Origin: an uncultured bacterium
Lineage (GTDB): Bacteria; Cyanobacteriota; Vampirovibrionia; Gastranaerophilales; Gastranaerophilaceae
Assembly: GCA_900547155.1 (NCBI GenBank)
Contig: URFH01000016.1
Location: 1-54,587 of the forward strand
Direction of reading: 5' to 3'
Length of the DNA: 54,587 nt
The notes beneath the pieces are model-generated. The model worked only from the letters and a program-made list of their open reading frames with translations, did not search any database and had not been told where the DNA came from. Shown piece after piece: positions 24,275-33,627 of this stretch. The position numbers and the translations under genes were made by a program. The first letter of the stretch is position 1, and each line of letters starts with the position of its first letter.

Positions 24275-25162
24275 ATGCTGAAAAAAATCACATACTTTTT
24301 CTACACCGTTTCGCGCGGATATTCGCTGCCGACAAGCTTTACAAGCTGGCTTGTGTGTTTTGTTTACTGTTTGGGATATGGCGGCGATTTTATCAACGGA
24401 ATTATCGCACTTATTGGCGTAACATTTGCACATCTGGGCACAAACCTCCTCGATGACTGCATTGACACGATATTCAAAGTACCAAAGCAAAAATGCAAAA
24501 CAGAATATCTGGACAAAGGCCATTTTACGCTTAAATTTATCAGCATTGCCTGCGGAATTTACTTTTTGATTGCGGCTGCGGCGGGTTTTTATTTGTTTTT
24601 GCAGTCCGGCGTAAAAGTTTTGCTTATTGCTGCGATTGCCGCCATAATAATCCTGCTCTATCCGCGGCTGAATCACTATGCACTCGGAGAAATCGCTGTT
24701 GCGCTGACATACGGCGTGCTTTTGTTCTCGGGTATAAGCGTTGTAATGACCGGTGTAGTCACATTTAAGCTTCTTTTGCTTTCCGTGCCGGTTTCTTTGT
24801 TAATAATGAACCTCCTGTACGCCCATTCGCTGATGGATTATGACTTTGACAGCCTGAATTGCAAAAAAACGCTTTGCGTGCGGCTTGGTTCAAAAAAATT
24901 GGCGCTCAAACTTTTTTTGTTCATTGGATTGATTGCGGTTTTAATTCACTTTGTGCTCATAATGAAAAATATACTCCCGATTTGCGCGGGAATTATCGTG
25001 ATTCCCGTGATATTGTACTATTTAAGGGCATTTTCGCTGCTTAAAAACTACATAAAAACAACAGAGCATAAAGAAAACGATTTTATGAACATCTTCAAAC
25101 TTGCAAGAAACGCTTCAATGGTCTATAATTTGCTCGTTGCAGCGGTTTTGATAGTAAAATGA
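24275..25162 (+). CDS. menA: UbiA-family prenyltransferase, probably MenA
   Basis: A 295-residue polytopic prenyltransferase. Seen: TFAHLGTNLLDDCIDTIF (first Asp-rich motif, preceded by the Asn), nine hydrophobic helices, and NLLYAHSLMDYDFDSLNCKKTL (second Asp-rich motif and following Lys). Family knowledge: MenA attaches a polyprenyl chain to 1,4-dihydroxy-2-naphthoate in the membrane, the step before the methyltransferase encoded next. The stop overlaps the ubiE/menG start by four bases, which supports the menaquinone assignment over other UbiA members. It has its own -10 box and is not part of the glycan locus. Confidence 0.8.
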   Translation: MLKKITYFFYTVSRGYSLPTSFTSWLVCFVYCLGYGGDFINGIIALIGVTFAHLGTNLLDDCIDTIFKVPKQKCKTEYLDKGHFTLKFISIACGIYFLIAAAAGFYLFLQSGVKVLLIAAIAAIIILLYPRLNHYALGEIAVALTYGVLLFSGISVVMTGVVTFKLLLLSVPVSLLIMNLLYAHSLMDYDFDSLNCKKTLCVRLGSKKLALKLFLFIGLIAVLIHFVLIMKNILPICAGIIVIPVILYYLRAFSLLKNYIKTTEHKENDFMNIFKLARNASMVYNLLVAAVLIVK

Positions 25163-25851
25163 TTGACAAAAATCCCGAAAAAATTAAAAATATGTTCAAT
25201 GCTCTGGCTTCGCGCTACGATTTTATGAATTTTGCGATATCACTGGGCATTCAAAAAATAATCAAGCAAAAAAGCGTCGGGTTTATAAAAATTAAAAAAG
25301 GCGCCCGAATAGCCGATTTATGCAGCGGAACCGGCGAAATTGCGGAACTTCTCGCCCGAAATGAAAATGTTGATAAGGTTTTTGCGCTTGATTTTTCCCC
25401 CGACATGCTCCAAATTGCAAAAACAAAGCGCAAATCAGGCAAAATCAGCTTCATTGAGGGCGATTGCTCTAATTTGCCTTTTGAATCGTCATCGCTCGAC
25501 GGCTGCACGCTGGGTTTCGGGCTGAGAAATTTTGAAAACTATGAAAAAGTTGTCTCAGAAATCGCCAGAGTGCTCAAAAACGGCGGATTTTTCCTGCATC
25601 TTGACCTTTTTAAAGGCAATGAGCCTGTGAACAAAATATTTGATATTCTTGCCGTAATTTTAGCAAAAATATTCAGCAAATCGCCTGAATCCTACAAATA
25701 TTTAATTTTGTCCAAAAACAGCTTTTTATCACCCGAAAAACTGGCCTGCGCAATAGAAACTCAGGGCCTGAAATGCTGTAAAATCCGCAAATGGGCATTC
25801 GGAATGGTAAGCGCGCAGCTTTTTATTAAAGATTGTTCTCAACAGGGATAA
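25159..25851 (+). CDS. ubiE: Demethylmenaquinone methyltransferase (UbiE/MenG)
   Basis: A 230-residue SAM methyltransferase. Seen: the family start MFNALASRYDFMN, ADLCSGTGEIAELLAR (SAM loop), ALDFSPDMLQIAK, GFGLRNFENYEKV (the UbiE signature) and EIARVLKNGGFF. It methylates demethylmenaquinone at the last step of menaquinone synthesis. Start overlaps menA by four bases (coupled). Its end overlaps by 26 bases the end of the converging tolC-like gene. Confidence 0.93.
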   Translation: MIDKNPEKIKNMFNALASRYDFMNFAISLGIQKIIKQKSVGFIKIKKGARIADLCSGTGEIAELLARNENVDKVFALDFSPDMLQIAKTKRKSGKISFIEGDCSNLPFESSSLDGCTLGFGLRNFENYEKVVSEIARVLKNGGFFLHLDLFKGNEPVNKIFDILAVILAKIFSKSPESYKYLILSKNSFLSPEKLACAIETQGLKCCKIRKWAFGMVSAQLFIKDCSQQG

Positions 25852-27514
25852 TCGGTGCGCCCACAACCCTTTCGAGGTTGGCAGCCGAGGTATTGTACTG
25901 CGTGAGCGTGTTGTAATAGCCCAATTGCGCATTCAAATAGGTAGTTTGCGCGTCTTTCAACTCAACCGCATCGCCCAATCCGACCTTATATCTGCCAGCA
26001 GCAAGGTCATAGCGGTCTTTTGCCTCATTCATTGAAGAAAGCGCAACCGGAATCGACTCCTGTGCATTTTTAAACTGAATATATGCCTGTTTTACTTCAA
26101 GATAAACGCTCTGACGCTGAACCTCATAGTCCGCTTTGTCCTTTAAGTAGGTAAGTTTTGCCTCATCCACCTGCTGTTTCAGCAAGAGCAAATTAAGGTT
26201 CTGATATGCAACCTGGGCGCCTATCTGGTAGCCATAATCGGTTCCCGGAGTTTTTCCGCCCCTTGTATAGCTGCCAAATCCCGTAACATCCGGCAAAAAC
26301 GCGTATTTCGACGCTTTAATCAAAATTTTTGACCCCTCCATTTTCTTCTTTGCCGCAAGAAGTTGAGGACGCTGTTCATAAGCCGTTTTGATTATATCGT
26401 CAAAAATAATATCGTATTTTCTGGAGGTAAGCTTTTCTTTTATTTCATAATCGGCAAATTCAGGAAGCCCCATTGCGTTATTTAAATTTGCATAAGCCAT
26501 ATCAACAGTATTTTTCGCCTGAATCAAATCCAATTTTGCGTTATTGAGGTTGTACTGGGCCGTAGTGACGTCAATTTTGGCTTTTGAGCCGATATTGTAA
26601 TAAGCCTCGGCCTGTTTCAGGTGAATTTCATACTGCGCAACGGCTTCTTCCTGAACTTCTACCTGCTGAAGCGCGTACAGAAGCGAATAGTAGGCATTTT
26701 TAACGTTGTAGATAATTTCATTGATATTAGCCTGAAGATTTTCTTCCGACGCTTCAAAAGTTTTCTTTGCAACACCCGCAGAAGCAGAAGTTTTGCCAAA
26801 GTCAAACAAAAGCAGGTTCACGCCTGCGCTGGGCGCGTTCCAAAGGGTATATTTTTGCATGGGGAACTTGAAGTTCGTCATCAGCATATCATTTTTTGAA
26901 GCACTGACGCCAAGATTAATTGTAGGGAAGTAATTTGCCCACGCCTGCGCAATTTTATTTTTGTAAATATCCCTGTTCATCATCTGTGAAACGATAGAAG
27001 GGTTGTTTTCAAGCGCCAATTTTACGCAATCATCAACGGAAATGATTTTATTTGCCGTAATAGAGCCGGTCATTACCTGCTGTGTTGTTTGAATTTCCGC
27101 ATTATTGCCGGAATTTTCGCTGTTTAGATTTACTTCGATTTCCTGTGCGTCTTTTTTTGCGGATTTTTTCTTTTTGGGCTGCTTTCTGGCAGCTTTTTTA
27201 CCGGCTTTTTCTTCTTCTTTGCGGTTTTTGTAAGATTCTTCCGCATATTTTGTTGCGTTTTTAAAGCTGCGTTCTTTGGTTTTTTGTTCTGTATTTTCCG
27301 TTTTTTTCTTTTTATTAAATAATTTGAATTGCTTCTTTTCCTTTTTTTGAGCAGCAGGAAGCTCTTCAGCCTGTTCTTCAAGCGCCTGTTCATTTGACGC
27401 AGGCGAAAAAGCTTCATCTACCTGCGCGATTCTCACGTCATAAGCCATAGAAACAGGCATATATGCCGAGAACAGCGATATTATCATTATTAATGTTGTT
27501 AGTTTTTTTATCAT
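25826..27514 (-). CDS. TolC family outer-membrane efflux protein with a Lys-rich N-terminal extension
   Basis: A 562-residue outer-membrane channel protein, third gene of the RND operon. Seen: a signal peptide (MIKKLTTLIMIISLFSAYMPVSMA), then about 110 residues with Lys/Glu-rich, predicted-disordered sequence (FKLFNKKKKTEN, AARKQPKKKKSAKKD), then the TolC repeat pair: ISVDDCVKLALENNP and, later, IIKTAYEQRPQLLAAKKKMEG, each followed by long helices and ending in LERVVGAPIIP. The basic extension is not usual in TolC; it may contact peptidoglycan or lipid (inference). Ribosome site AGAGGA. Confidence 0.9.
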   Translation of the reverse strand: MIKKLTTLIMIISLFSAYMPVSMAYDVRIAQVDEAFSPASNEQALEEQAEELPAAQKKEKKQFKLFNKKKKTENTEQKTKERSFKNATKYAEESYKNRKEEEKAGKKAARKQPKKKKSAKKDAQEIEVNLNSENSGNNAEIQTTQQVMTGSITANKIISVDDCVKLALENNPSIVSQMMNRDIYKNKIAQAWANYFPTINLGVSASKNDMLMTNFKFPMQKYTLWNAPSAGVNLLLFDFGKTSASAGVAKKTFEASEENLQANINEIIYNVKNAYYSLLYALQQVEVQEEAVAQYEIHLKQAEAYYNIGSKAKIDVTTAQYNLNNAKLDLIQAKNTVDMAYANLNNAMGLPEFADYEIKEKLTSRKYDIIFDDIIKTAYEQRPQLLAAKKKMEGSKILIKASKYAFLPDVTGFGSYTRGGKTPGTDYGYQIGAQVAYQNLNLLLLKQQVDEAKLTYLKDKADYEVQRQSVYLEVKQAYIQFKNAQESIPVALSSMNEAKDRYDLAAGRYKVGLGDAVELKDAQTTYLNAQLGYYNTLTQYNTSAANLERVVGAPIIPVENNL

Positions 27515-27560
27515 TTCTTCCTCTTATTCATAATAGATAGAGTTTTAGCTACATTATGTA

Positions 27561-30500
27561 TTATTTTTCTTCATTTTTCTTGTGGTGAAGTTTATTTTCC
27601 ACTTTATCAACCATAGACTGGATGATTACATAAAAAGCAGGCGTCAGGAGCGTACCGATTGTACCTGCTGCAACCATACCGCCAAAAACCGTACTACCAA
27701 GTGAAATACGGCTCTGTGCACCCGCGCCCGTAGCAAGAACAAGCGGCAAAATACCCAGTACGAACGCCACAACCGTCATCATAATTGCCCTGAACCTTAT
27801 GTGAGCTGCCTCAATTGCAGCTTCTTCGATAGTCTTTCCGTTTTCTTCATGAAGAACCTTCGCAAACTCAACAATAAGGATTGCCTGTTTTGCAGCCATA
27901 CCGATAAGCATAATCATACCTACCTGTGAGTACAAATCGAAAGCCTGACCCATCATAAGCTGGAAAATAAGCGCACCAACCGCGGCAAGAGGACAAATCA
28001 GCAATACCGCCATAGGAATTGTCCAACTTTCATAAAGTGCGACAAGAAACAGATATACAAACGTTAAAGCCATTGCAACAATAAAGCCTGTTTGTCCGGA
28101 AGATTCAATTTCCTGTTTTGAAGTACCCGACCATTCAAACGAAATGTCATTTGGCAGCGTTTTTACAGAAACTTCTTCCATTGCTTTCATTGCTTCGCCG
28201 GAGCTTTTGCCCGATGCAGGCTGACCGCTGAACTGAACGTTTCTATACTGGTTGTACCTTGTAATCTGGTTTGCACCGACAGATTGTTTTAAATCAACCA
28301 TCGTCGAAATAGGCGTCATTATGCCTTTTGAGTTTTTAACATATATACCGGAAATATCAGTCGCCTTACGTCTGTATTTTTGTTCTGCCTGCAGCTGCAC
28401 CCTGAATACACGGCCGAGTTTGTTGAAATCATTTACGTAATATGTGCCGAGCGTAGATGAAAGCGTGCTGTAAAGGTCAGAAAGATTTACGCCCTGCGAC
28501 ATTGCTTTTTCGTAATCAACATCCACAATGTACTGCGGAACGTTCGCCTGATAAGTCGTATAAACGTTGTTCAAATCTTTGTTCTGGTTTGCCGCCATAA
28601 GGAGTTTATTTGCCCAGGTTTCCATTTCCTGAGGCGTATATTCGCCTTTGGAGAGCATTTGGAACTCAAAACCGCCCAGCATACTCATACCGGAAATAGC
28701 CGGAGGCGAGAAAACACCAACCTGTGCATCCCGAATCGGCGCAATTGCCTGCCTTACGCGGCCAAGAATCGCATTCATAGAAAGGTCGGTTTCTTTACCC
28801 TGAATCATTCTGACAAATTTTTGCCAGATATTAAATTCACGTTCGCCCCATTCTTTCAGCTCAATAACCATGAAAGCCGAGTTTGAGGGGCCGATTCCTA
28901 CGAACATAATTCTGTTGCTAACGCCCTCAATATTGCGAATTGCCTGGTCCATCTGCTGTGCGGCCTGTGTTGTACGGCTGATAGACGAACCGGCCGGCAA
29001 AGTAATTTGCGCCATCAATACGCCCTGGTCTTCATCAGGAATAAAGCCCGAAGGAATGGCCTTAAAAAGAATTAACAGCAGAATCAAAAATCCGCCATAT
29101 ACTTTGAGCGTTAATTTTTTATCATAGACAAAAACTTTAACATATTTCATATAAACATCGGTAAGTTCTTTGAAATAAACGTTAAATTTTTCAAAAACAA
29201 ATTTAATAGCAGCCGAAGCTTTGTTTGAGGGTTTTCTGTTCGGGTCTTCTTTTCTCAAAATAATCGAACACAAAGCAGGCGACAGAGTAAGCGCACAAAC
29301 CGCAGAAAGTGCAATGGAAACAGCAATACAAACAGCAAACTGCTTGTACATTAAGCCCGACAGGCCCGGAACAAAGCCCATAGGAACAAATACCGCCATC
29401 AAAACGAGCGCCATTGCGACCAGAGCGCCGCCGACCTCTTCCATTGTGAGCTGAGTTGCTTCAATAGGGTCTTTTCCCTCCTCAAGGTGCCTTTTTACGT
29501 TTTCAATTACAACAATCGCGTCATCGACTACTGTGGCGACCGCCAGCACCATTGCAAACAGCGATAACAGGTTAATCGACATGCCAAAAAGCGGCAAAAC
29601 CGAAAAAGTACCAATCAATGACACCGGAATCGCAAGAAGCGGAACCAGAGTGGCTCTCGGGTCGCCCAGAAAGATGAAGATAATCGCAATAACGATTATT
29701 GACGCTTCAAGGATTGTGTGGACAACCTCGGACATTGATTCGCGGATAAATTGCGTATCATCGTGCATGATTTTGACACTTATTCCGTCAGGAAGCGTTT
29801 TTTGGATTTCTGCGAGCTTATCTTTTACTTCATTTACGATTTCGATTGCATTCGCGCCCGGAATCTGAACAATCTGCATCAATGCAGCAGGTTTTGCGTT
29901 GACTTCACCGTAAATATTATAAGATTCCGCGCCGAGCTCGACCCTGCCGATATCTTTCATCCTGATAATTGAACCGTCAAGATTTGCACGGATTATTATG
30001 TTTTCAAATTCTTCAGGCTCAAGCAAACGGCCTTTTGTTCTCAAAGTTATCTGGAATTTTTGCTTATCCGGCCCCGGTTCCTGACCGAGAGCGCCCGCTG
30101 AAACCTGAATGTTTTGAGTTTGGATTGCAGCCTGAATTTCTGCGACAGAAACGCCCAGATTAGCCATTTTTTCGGTATCAAGCCAGATACGCATACTATA
30201 ATTGCCCGCACCGAATACATTTACCTCGCCAACGCCGTTAAGACGGGCGATTTCATCTTTAATAAAGATAGAAGCGTAGTTTGTCAAATCCAGCTGCGAC
30301 CATGAGCCGTCTTCTGAAATTACGTTCAAAATACAAACACCGGAACCGCTTACCTGTTGTTTAGCCGTAACACCGAGCCTTTTAACGTCCTCGGGGAGTT
30401 TTGGCTGAATCTGCTGGATACGGTTTTGTACGTTTACAAGGTCGATATTCCTGTCAGAACCGACTTTAAAATAAATCTGGAGCTTGTATGACTCATCCGA

Positions 30501-30785
30501 GCTAGTCGAAATCATATAAAGCATATCCTCAACGCCGTTTACCTGCGATTCAACAACCGCAGCGACCGAGGATTCAACAACATCGGCACTTGCGCCGGGA
30601 TACGACGCTGAAACGGCAATCTGCGGCGGAGTAATATCAGGATATTTCTCAAGCTGCAGCCCCATAATCGAGATTATACCCAGCAAAGTAATAAATATTG
30701 AAATTACTATCGCAAATCTGGGCTTCTGGATAAAGAAATATAGATTTTTCTTATCTTTGTGTCCGTTGTTGTTCTGTTCGATCAT
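27561..30785 (-). CDS. RND family efflux transporter inner-membrane pump (HAE1/AcrB type)
   Basis: A 1074-residue resistance-nodulation-division pump. Seen: FIQKPRFAIVISIFITLLG at the N-terminus, GLQLEKYPDITPPQIAVSA, the TM4 VVDDAIVVIENVKRHLEEG with the proton-relay Asp pair, two large periplasmic loops of similar length, and 12 hydrophobic helices, ending MIMLIGMAAKQAILIVEFAK and TPAFYVIIQSMVDK. Family knowledge: a proton-driven trimeric pump exporting hydrophobic drugs, detergents or lipids with the adaptor and TolC encoded on either side. Overlaps the adaptor stop by one base. No truncation. Confidence 0.97.
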   Translation of the reverse strand: MIEQNNNGHKDKKNLYFFIQKPRFAIVISIFITLLGIISIMGLQLEKYPDITPPQIAVSASYPGASADVVESSVAAVVESQVNGVEDMLYMISTSSDESYKLQIYFKVGSDRNIDLVNVQNRIQQIQPKLPEDVKRLGVTAKQQVSGSGVCILNVISEDGSWSQLDLTNYASIFIKDEIARLNGVGEVNVFGAGNYSMRIWLDTEKMANLGVSVAEIQAAIQTQNIQVSAGALGQEPGPDKQKFQITLRTKGRLLEPEEFENIIIRANLDGSIIRMKDIGRVELGAESYNIYGEVNAKPAALMQIVQIPGANAIEIVNEVKDKLAEIQKTLPDGISVKIMHDDTQFIRESMSEVVHTILEASIIVIAIIFIFLGDPRATLVPLLAIPVSLIGTFSVLPLFGMSINLLSLFAMVLAVATVVDDAIVVIENVKRHLEEGKDPIEATQLTMEEVGGALVAMALVLMAVFVPMGFVPGLSGLMYKQFAVCIAVSIALSAVCALTLSPALCSIILRKEDPNRKPSNKASAAIKFVFEKFNVYFKELTDVYMKYVKVFVYDKKLTLKVYGGFLILLLILFKAIPSGFIPDEDQGVLMAQITLPAGSSISRTTQAAQQMDQAIRNIEGVSNRIMFVGIGPSNSAFMVIELKEWGEREFNIWQKFVRMIQGKETDLSMNAILGRVRQAIAPIRDAQVGVFSPPAISGMSMLGGFEFQMLSKGEYTPQEMETWANKLLMAANQNKDLNNVYTTYQANVPQYIVDVDYEKAMSQGVNLSDLYSTLSSTLGTYYVNDFNKLGRVFRVQLQAEQKYRRKATDISGIYVKNSKGIMTPISTMVDLKQSVGANQITRYNQYRNVQFSGQPASGKSSGEAMKAMEEVSVKTLPNDISFEWSGTSKQEIESSGQTGFIVAMALTFVYLFLVALYESWTIPMAVLLICPLAAVGALIFQLMMGQAFDLYSQVGMIMLIGMAAKQAILIVEFAKVLHEENGKTIEEAAIEAAHIRFRAIMMTVVAFVLGILPLVLATGAGAQSRISLGSTVFGGMVAAGTIGTLLTPAFYVIIQSMVDKVENKLHHKKNEEK

Positions 30786-31972
30786 TATTTATTATCTTTC
30801 TCATTGTTGTTGTTTTCAGTTTGTGAATTTTGGGCATTTGATGGAGTTTCTTCAACTTTTACGGGCACGCCCGGGCGAAGTTTTTGGACGCCGGTCGAAA
30901 TAACCTTTTCACCCTCCTGCAATCCTTCAAGAACTTCCCAGTCCGTGTTGATTGCATTGCCGATTTTTATGCTTTTTTGCTGTGCAAGCCCGTCTTTATC
31001 AATAACCCAGACATAATATCCGGCAGTACTGTCAGAAACAGCCACCTGAGGCACGAGCAGCACATGGCGCGGCGCTTTTGAGGTTGCTGTTACGTTGATA
31101 AAGTCACCCGGCACAAGCAAATGGTCTTTATTCTGGAAAGTTGCCCTCAGGGTAATAGTTCCCGCGGTCGGGTCAACTTCGTTGTTTACAAACTCGAGTT
31201 TTCCGGTTTCTTTATACTCGCTTCCGTCGGAAAGTTTGATTTTTACATCCATGTTTGAAAAATCTTTGTCAGAATTGTCGCCTTTTTTGAATTTCAGGTA
31301 ATCTTCGCTCTTTAAAGTAAAAATTCCGTAAATCGGGCTGGTGCTGACGATTTTAGCAAGCGTTCCGGACTGGGCATTGACGAGGTTTCCTTCTGTAATA
31401 AGGATTTTACCGATTTTCCCGTCAACAGGAGAGGCAATCCGCGTGTAGCTGAGGTTTAATTTTGCATTTGCAAGGTTTGCCCGGGCTGCTTCGAGCGCAG
31501 CTTTGTTCTGGTCGCGTGTTGCCAGCGCCTGATCATAGTAGGATTTGCTTACAAAATCGTTTTTAACGAGTTCCTGCGCACGTTTAAGCTCTTTTTCTGA
31601 ATTAACAAGCGCAGCCTGATTCTGATTCACGGTTGCCTGCGCCTGCTGGACTGCAATTGCATATTCATTAGGCTGGATAAGGAAAAGCGTTTGCCCTTTT
31701 TTGACATAATCGCCCTCTTTGAAATAACGCTTCTGGAGCCACCCGTTTATACGGGCGACGACGTCAACAGAGTATTTTGCTTCGATTCTGCCCACGGATT
31801 CGGTTTTCTGGTAGATATCTTCGCCTTTAACCTCGGCAACCTGAACGATTTGCGGTCTTTTTGCCGCTTCTGCAGCCATTTTTGCGCCGATTACAGTCAT
31901 AACTTTATTGAACACGATAGGAACAATCATTACCGCAAGAATTATACCTATCCACAGCTTCTTTTTATCCAT
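30785..31972 (-). CDS. RND efflux periplasmic adaptor (membrane fusion protein)
   Basis: A 395-residue adaptor. Seen: an N-terminal membrane anchor (LWIGIILAVMIVPIVF), not a lipobox; SVDVVARINGWLQKRYFKEGDYVKKG (first half lipoyl-like), a helical hairpin of about 75 residues, TRIASPVDGKIGKILITEGN (second half), and beta-barrel and membrane-proximal domains. It bridges the pump and the TolC protein. It leads the operon adaptor-pump-channel behind the palindrome at 32010. A TetR- or MarR-type repressor is not encoded nearby. Ribosome site AGAGGT. Confidence 0.95.
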   Translation of the reverse strand: MDKKKLWIGIILAVMIVPIVFNKVMTVIGAKMAAEAAKRPQIVQVAEVKGEDIYQKTESVGRIEAKYSVDVVARINGWLQKRYFKEGDYVKKGQTLFLIQPNEYAIAVQQAQATVNQNQAALVNSEKELKRAQELVKNDFVSKSYYDQALATRDQNKAALEAARANLANAKLNLSYTRIASPVDGKIGKILITEGNLVNAQSGTLAKIVSTSPIYGIFTLKSEDYLKFKKGDNSDKDFSNMDVKIKLSDGSEYKETGKLEFVNNEVDPTAGTITLRATFQNKDHLLVPGDFINVTATSKAPRHVLLVPQVAVSDSTAGYYVWVIDKDGLAQQKSIKIGNAINTDWEVLEGLQEGEKVISTGVQKLRPGVPVKVEETPSNAQNSQTENNNNEKDNK

Positions 31973-32009
31973 GTAAAACCTCTATATTTCATGATATATC
32001 GTTAGTGTA

Positions 32010-32046
32010 CTAATGTTATCATAATAACATTAGCATGTACAGGCAA
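32010..32046 (-). promoter_or_regulatory. Promoter and operator-like palindrome of the RND efflux operon
   Basis: On the minus strand: TTGCCT (32046-32041), 17-base spacer, TATGAT (32023-32018). A perfect palindrome with 10-base arms CTAATGTTAT/ATAACATTAG and a 4-base centre (32010-32033) covers the -10. A second palindrome, TTAGT-GT-ACTAA (32002-32013), overlaps its edge. This fits a repressor site of TetR/MarR type. The repressor is not in the window. Confidence 0.7.
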
Positions 32047-32092
32047 CATTTTTACATTAATATACACAAAATAAAATATACCTTTTGAGCCT

Positions 32093-32120
32093 AAAAAAGC
32101 TCCCTTGGGGGGAGCTTTTC
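32093..32120 (-). terminator. Rho-independent terminator after pgk
   Basis: Arms AAAAGCTCCC and GGGAGCTTTT, with a T-run on the minus-strand 3' side. It separates pgk from the efflux operon promoter. Confidence 0.85.
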
Positions 32121-32140
32121 AGGATTAATTCAAATATTAA

Positions 32141-33343
32141 TTAGTCATCCAGTGCGGCTACGCCGGGAAGAACTTTTCCTTCGATAAATTCGAGGGAAGC
32201 TCCGCCGCCGGTAGAAACATGGGTGAAATCTTCAGCATTGCAGAATTTTTTAGCCGCAGAAACCGAATCGCCGCCGCCGATAACTGAGATAGCGCCGTCT
32301 TTTGTTGCTTCTACAATCGCTTTCAGAACAGCTTTTGTGCCTTCTGCGAAAGCAGGGTTTTCAAATGCACCCACAGGGCCGTTCATGAGGATTGTTTTTG
32401 AGTTTTTAATTACGTCAGCGAACGCTTTTTGGGTTTCCGGGCCTGCGTCTACGCCTTCAAAGCCGTCAGGAATTTCGTTTACGTTGACGACTTTGTTTGT
32501 GCCGTTGCCGGAGAAGTCATCAGTAACCAAAACGTCAGTAGCCATGATGATTTTAACGCCCTTGTCAGCAGCTTTCTTTTCGATTGCTTTTGCAACGTCC
32601 ATCTGGTCGTCTTCGCAGATTGAATTTCCGATTTTTCCGCCGTTAGCTTTTACAAATGTATAAGCCATGCCGCCGCCGATAATCAGATTGTCAACTTTGT
32701 CAATTAAGTTTTCAAGAACGCCGATTTTTGAAGAAACTTTAGCGCCGCCAACAACAGCAGTGAAAGGTCTTACAGGATTATCGAGCGCCTGAGAAAGACA
32801 TCTGAGTTCTTTTTCCATCAAAAGGCCGGAAACTGCGGGTTTTAAAACTTTTGCGAGTTTTGCTGTTGAAGTGTGGTTTCTGTGAGCAGCGCCGAAAGCG
32901 TCATTTACATAGAAATCGCCGAGTTTTGCAAGTTCATTTGCAAAAGTCATGTCATCGTCTTTTGCTTCTTCAGCTTTGTAGAATCTGATGTTTTCAAGCA
33001 AAGCAACCTGACCGTCTTTTAAGGCTTCAAGCTCTTTATCAGCGCCCTGGCCGACAGGTGATTTAACAAAAAGAACATCTTCGCCGAGAACTTTGCCAAG
33101 ATATTTAGCAACGGGCTCGAGGGAGAATTCTTCGGCTTTCCATTCGCCTTTGGGTCTGCCGAGGTGAGCCATAAGGATGATTTTTGCGCCTTTATCTTTC
33201 AAGAATTTTACAGTCGGCAAAATAGCCTGAATTCTTGTGTCATCAGTAACATTTTTGTTTTCGTCCATAGGAACGTTAACATCTACGCGGACAAGAGCTC
33301 TTTTGCCCTTGATATCGCCTAAATCTTTGAGTGATTTTTTCAT
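32141..33343 (-). CDS. pgk: Phosphoglycerate kinase
   Basis: A 400-residue glycolytic enzyme that makes ATP from 1,3-bisphosphoglycerate. Seen: ALVRVDVNVPMDENKNVTDD, LMAHLGRPKGE, LENIRFYKAEE, NDAFGAAHRNHTSTA, AVVGGAKVSSKIGVLENL, GGGMAYTF and the C-terminal GGGDSVSAAKKF and STGGGASLEFIEGK. Length is normal and both domains are complete. Ribosome site AAGAGGT. Single gene with its own terminator. Confidence 0.98.
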   Translation of the reverse strand: MKKSLKDLGDIKGKRALVRVDVNVPMDENKNVTDDTRIQAILPTVKFLKDKGAKIILMAHLGRPKGEWKAEEFSLEPVAKYLGKVLGEDVLFVKSPVGQGADKELEALKDGQVALLENIRFYKAEEAKDDDMTFANELAKLGDFYVNDAFGAAHRNHTSTAKLAKVLKPAVSGLLMEKELRCLSQALDNPVRPFTAVVGGAKVSSKIGVLENLIDKVDNLIIGGGMAYTFVKANGGKIGNSICEDDQMDVAKAIEKKAADKGVKIIMATDVLVTDDFSGNGTNKVVNVNEIPDGFEGVDAGPETQKAFADVIKNSKTILMNGPVGAFENPAFAEGTKAVLKAIVEATKDGAISVIGGGDSVSAAKKFCNAEDFTHVSTGGGASLEFIEGKVLPGVAALDD

Positions 33344-33441
33344 AGATACCTCTTTTCGTCATCTCCGTACATGGTTTATTTTCGTAAAAACATAAAAATT
33401 AGTAAAGCCACCCCGCCTAACTAATATTTACGCATACAAAG

Positions 33442-33563
33442 GGAAACAGGCAGGATTACTCTTTTCCGTTCCGATTCCTCCGGCTTGCGGGGCTTTTTGA
33501 TGGTTTTCTTGTTCTTGGAAGCCTCCCCCATAGTCACTCCAAAGAGTAATCCTGCCTGTTTCC
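33442..33563. repeat. 122-bp element with perfect 23-base inverted ends
   Basis: Bases 33442-33464 (GGAAACAGGCAGG...) are exactly reverse-complementary to 33541-33563, with 76 bases between. The inside has GC-rich short segments and no coding sequence. It may be a miniature inverted-repeat element or a large RNA hairpin between pgk and lepA. No flanking target duplication is obvious. Confidence 0.75.
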
Positions 33564-33592
33564 AGCCTGTTCCCTGCACGCCACCGGCAAAC

Positions 33593-33620
33593 TTGATAAA
33601 AACTCTTTTTGAGCTATACT
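33593..33620 (+). promoter_or_regulatory. Promoter of lepA placed for a leaderless mRNA
   Basis: TTGATA (33593-33598), 16-base spacer, TATACT (33615-33620), then only seven bases to the lepA ATG at 33628 and no ribosome site. The transcript should start at or next to the ATG. Confidence 0.6.
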
Positions 33621-33627
33621 AAATCGT

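Noticed and set aside
27561..31972. Many open frames on the plus strand opposite the efflux genes
   Set aside because: They are shadows of the high-confidence pump and adaptor genes; none has a family motif.
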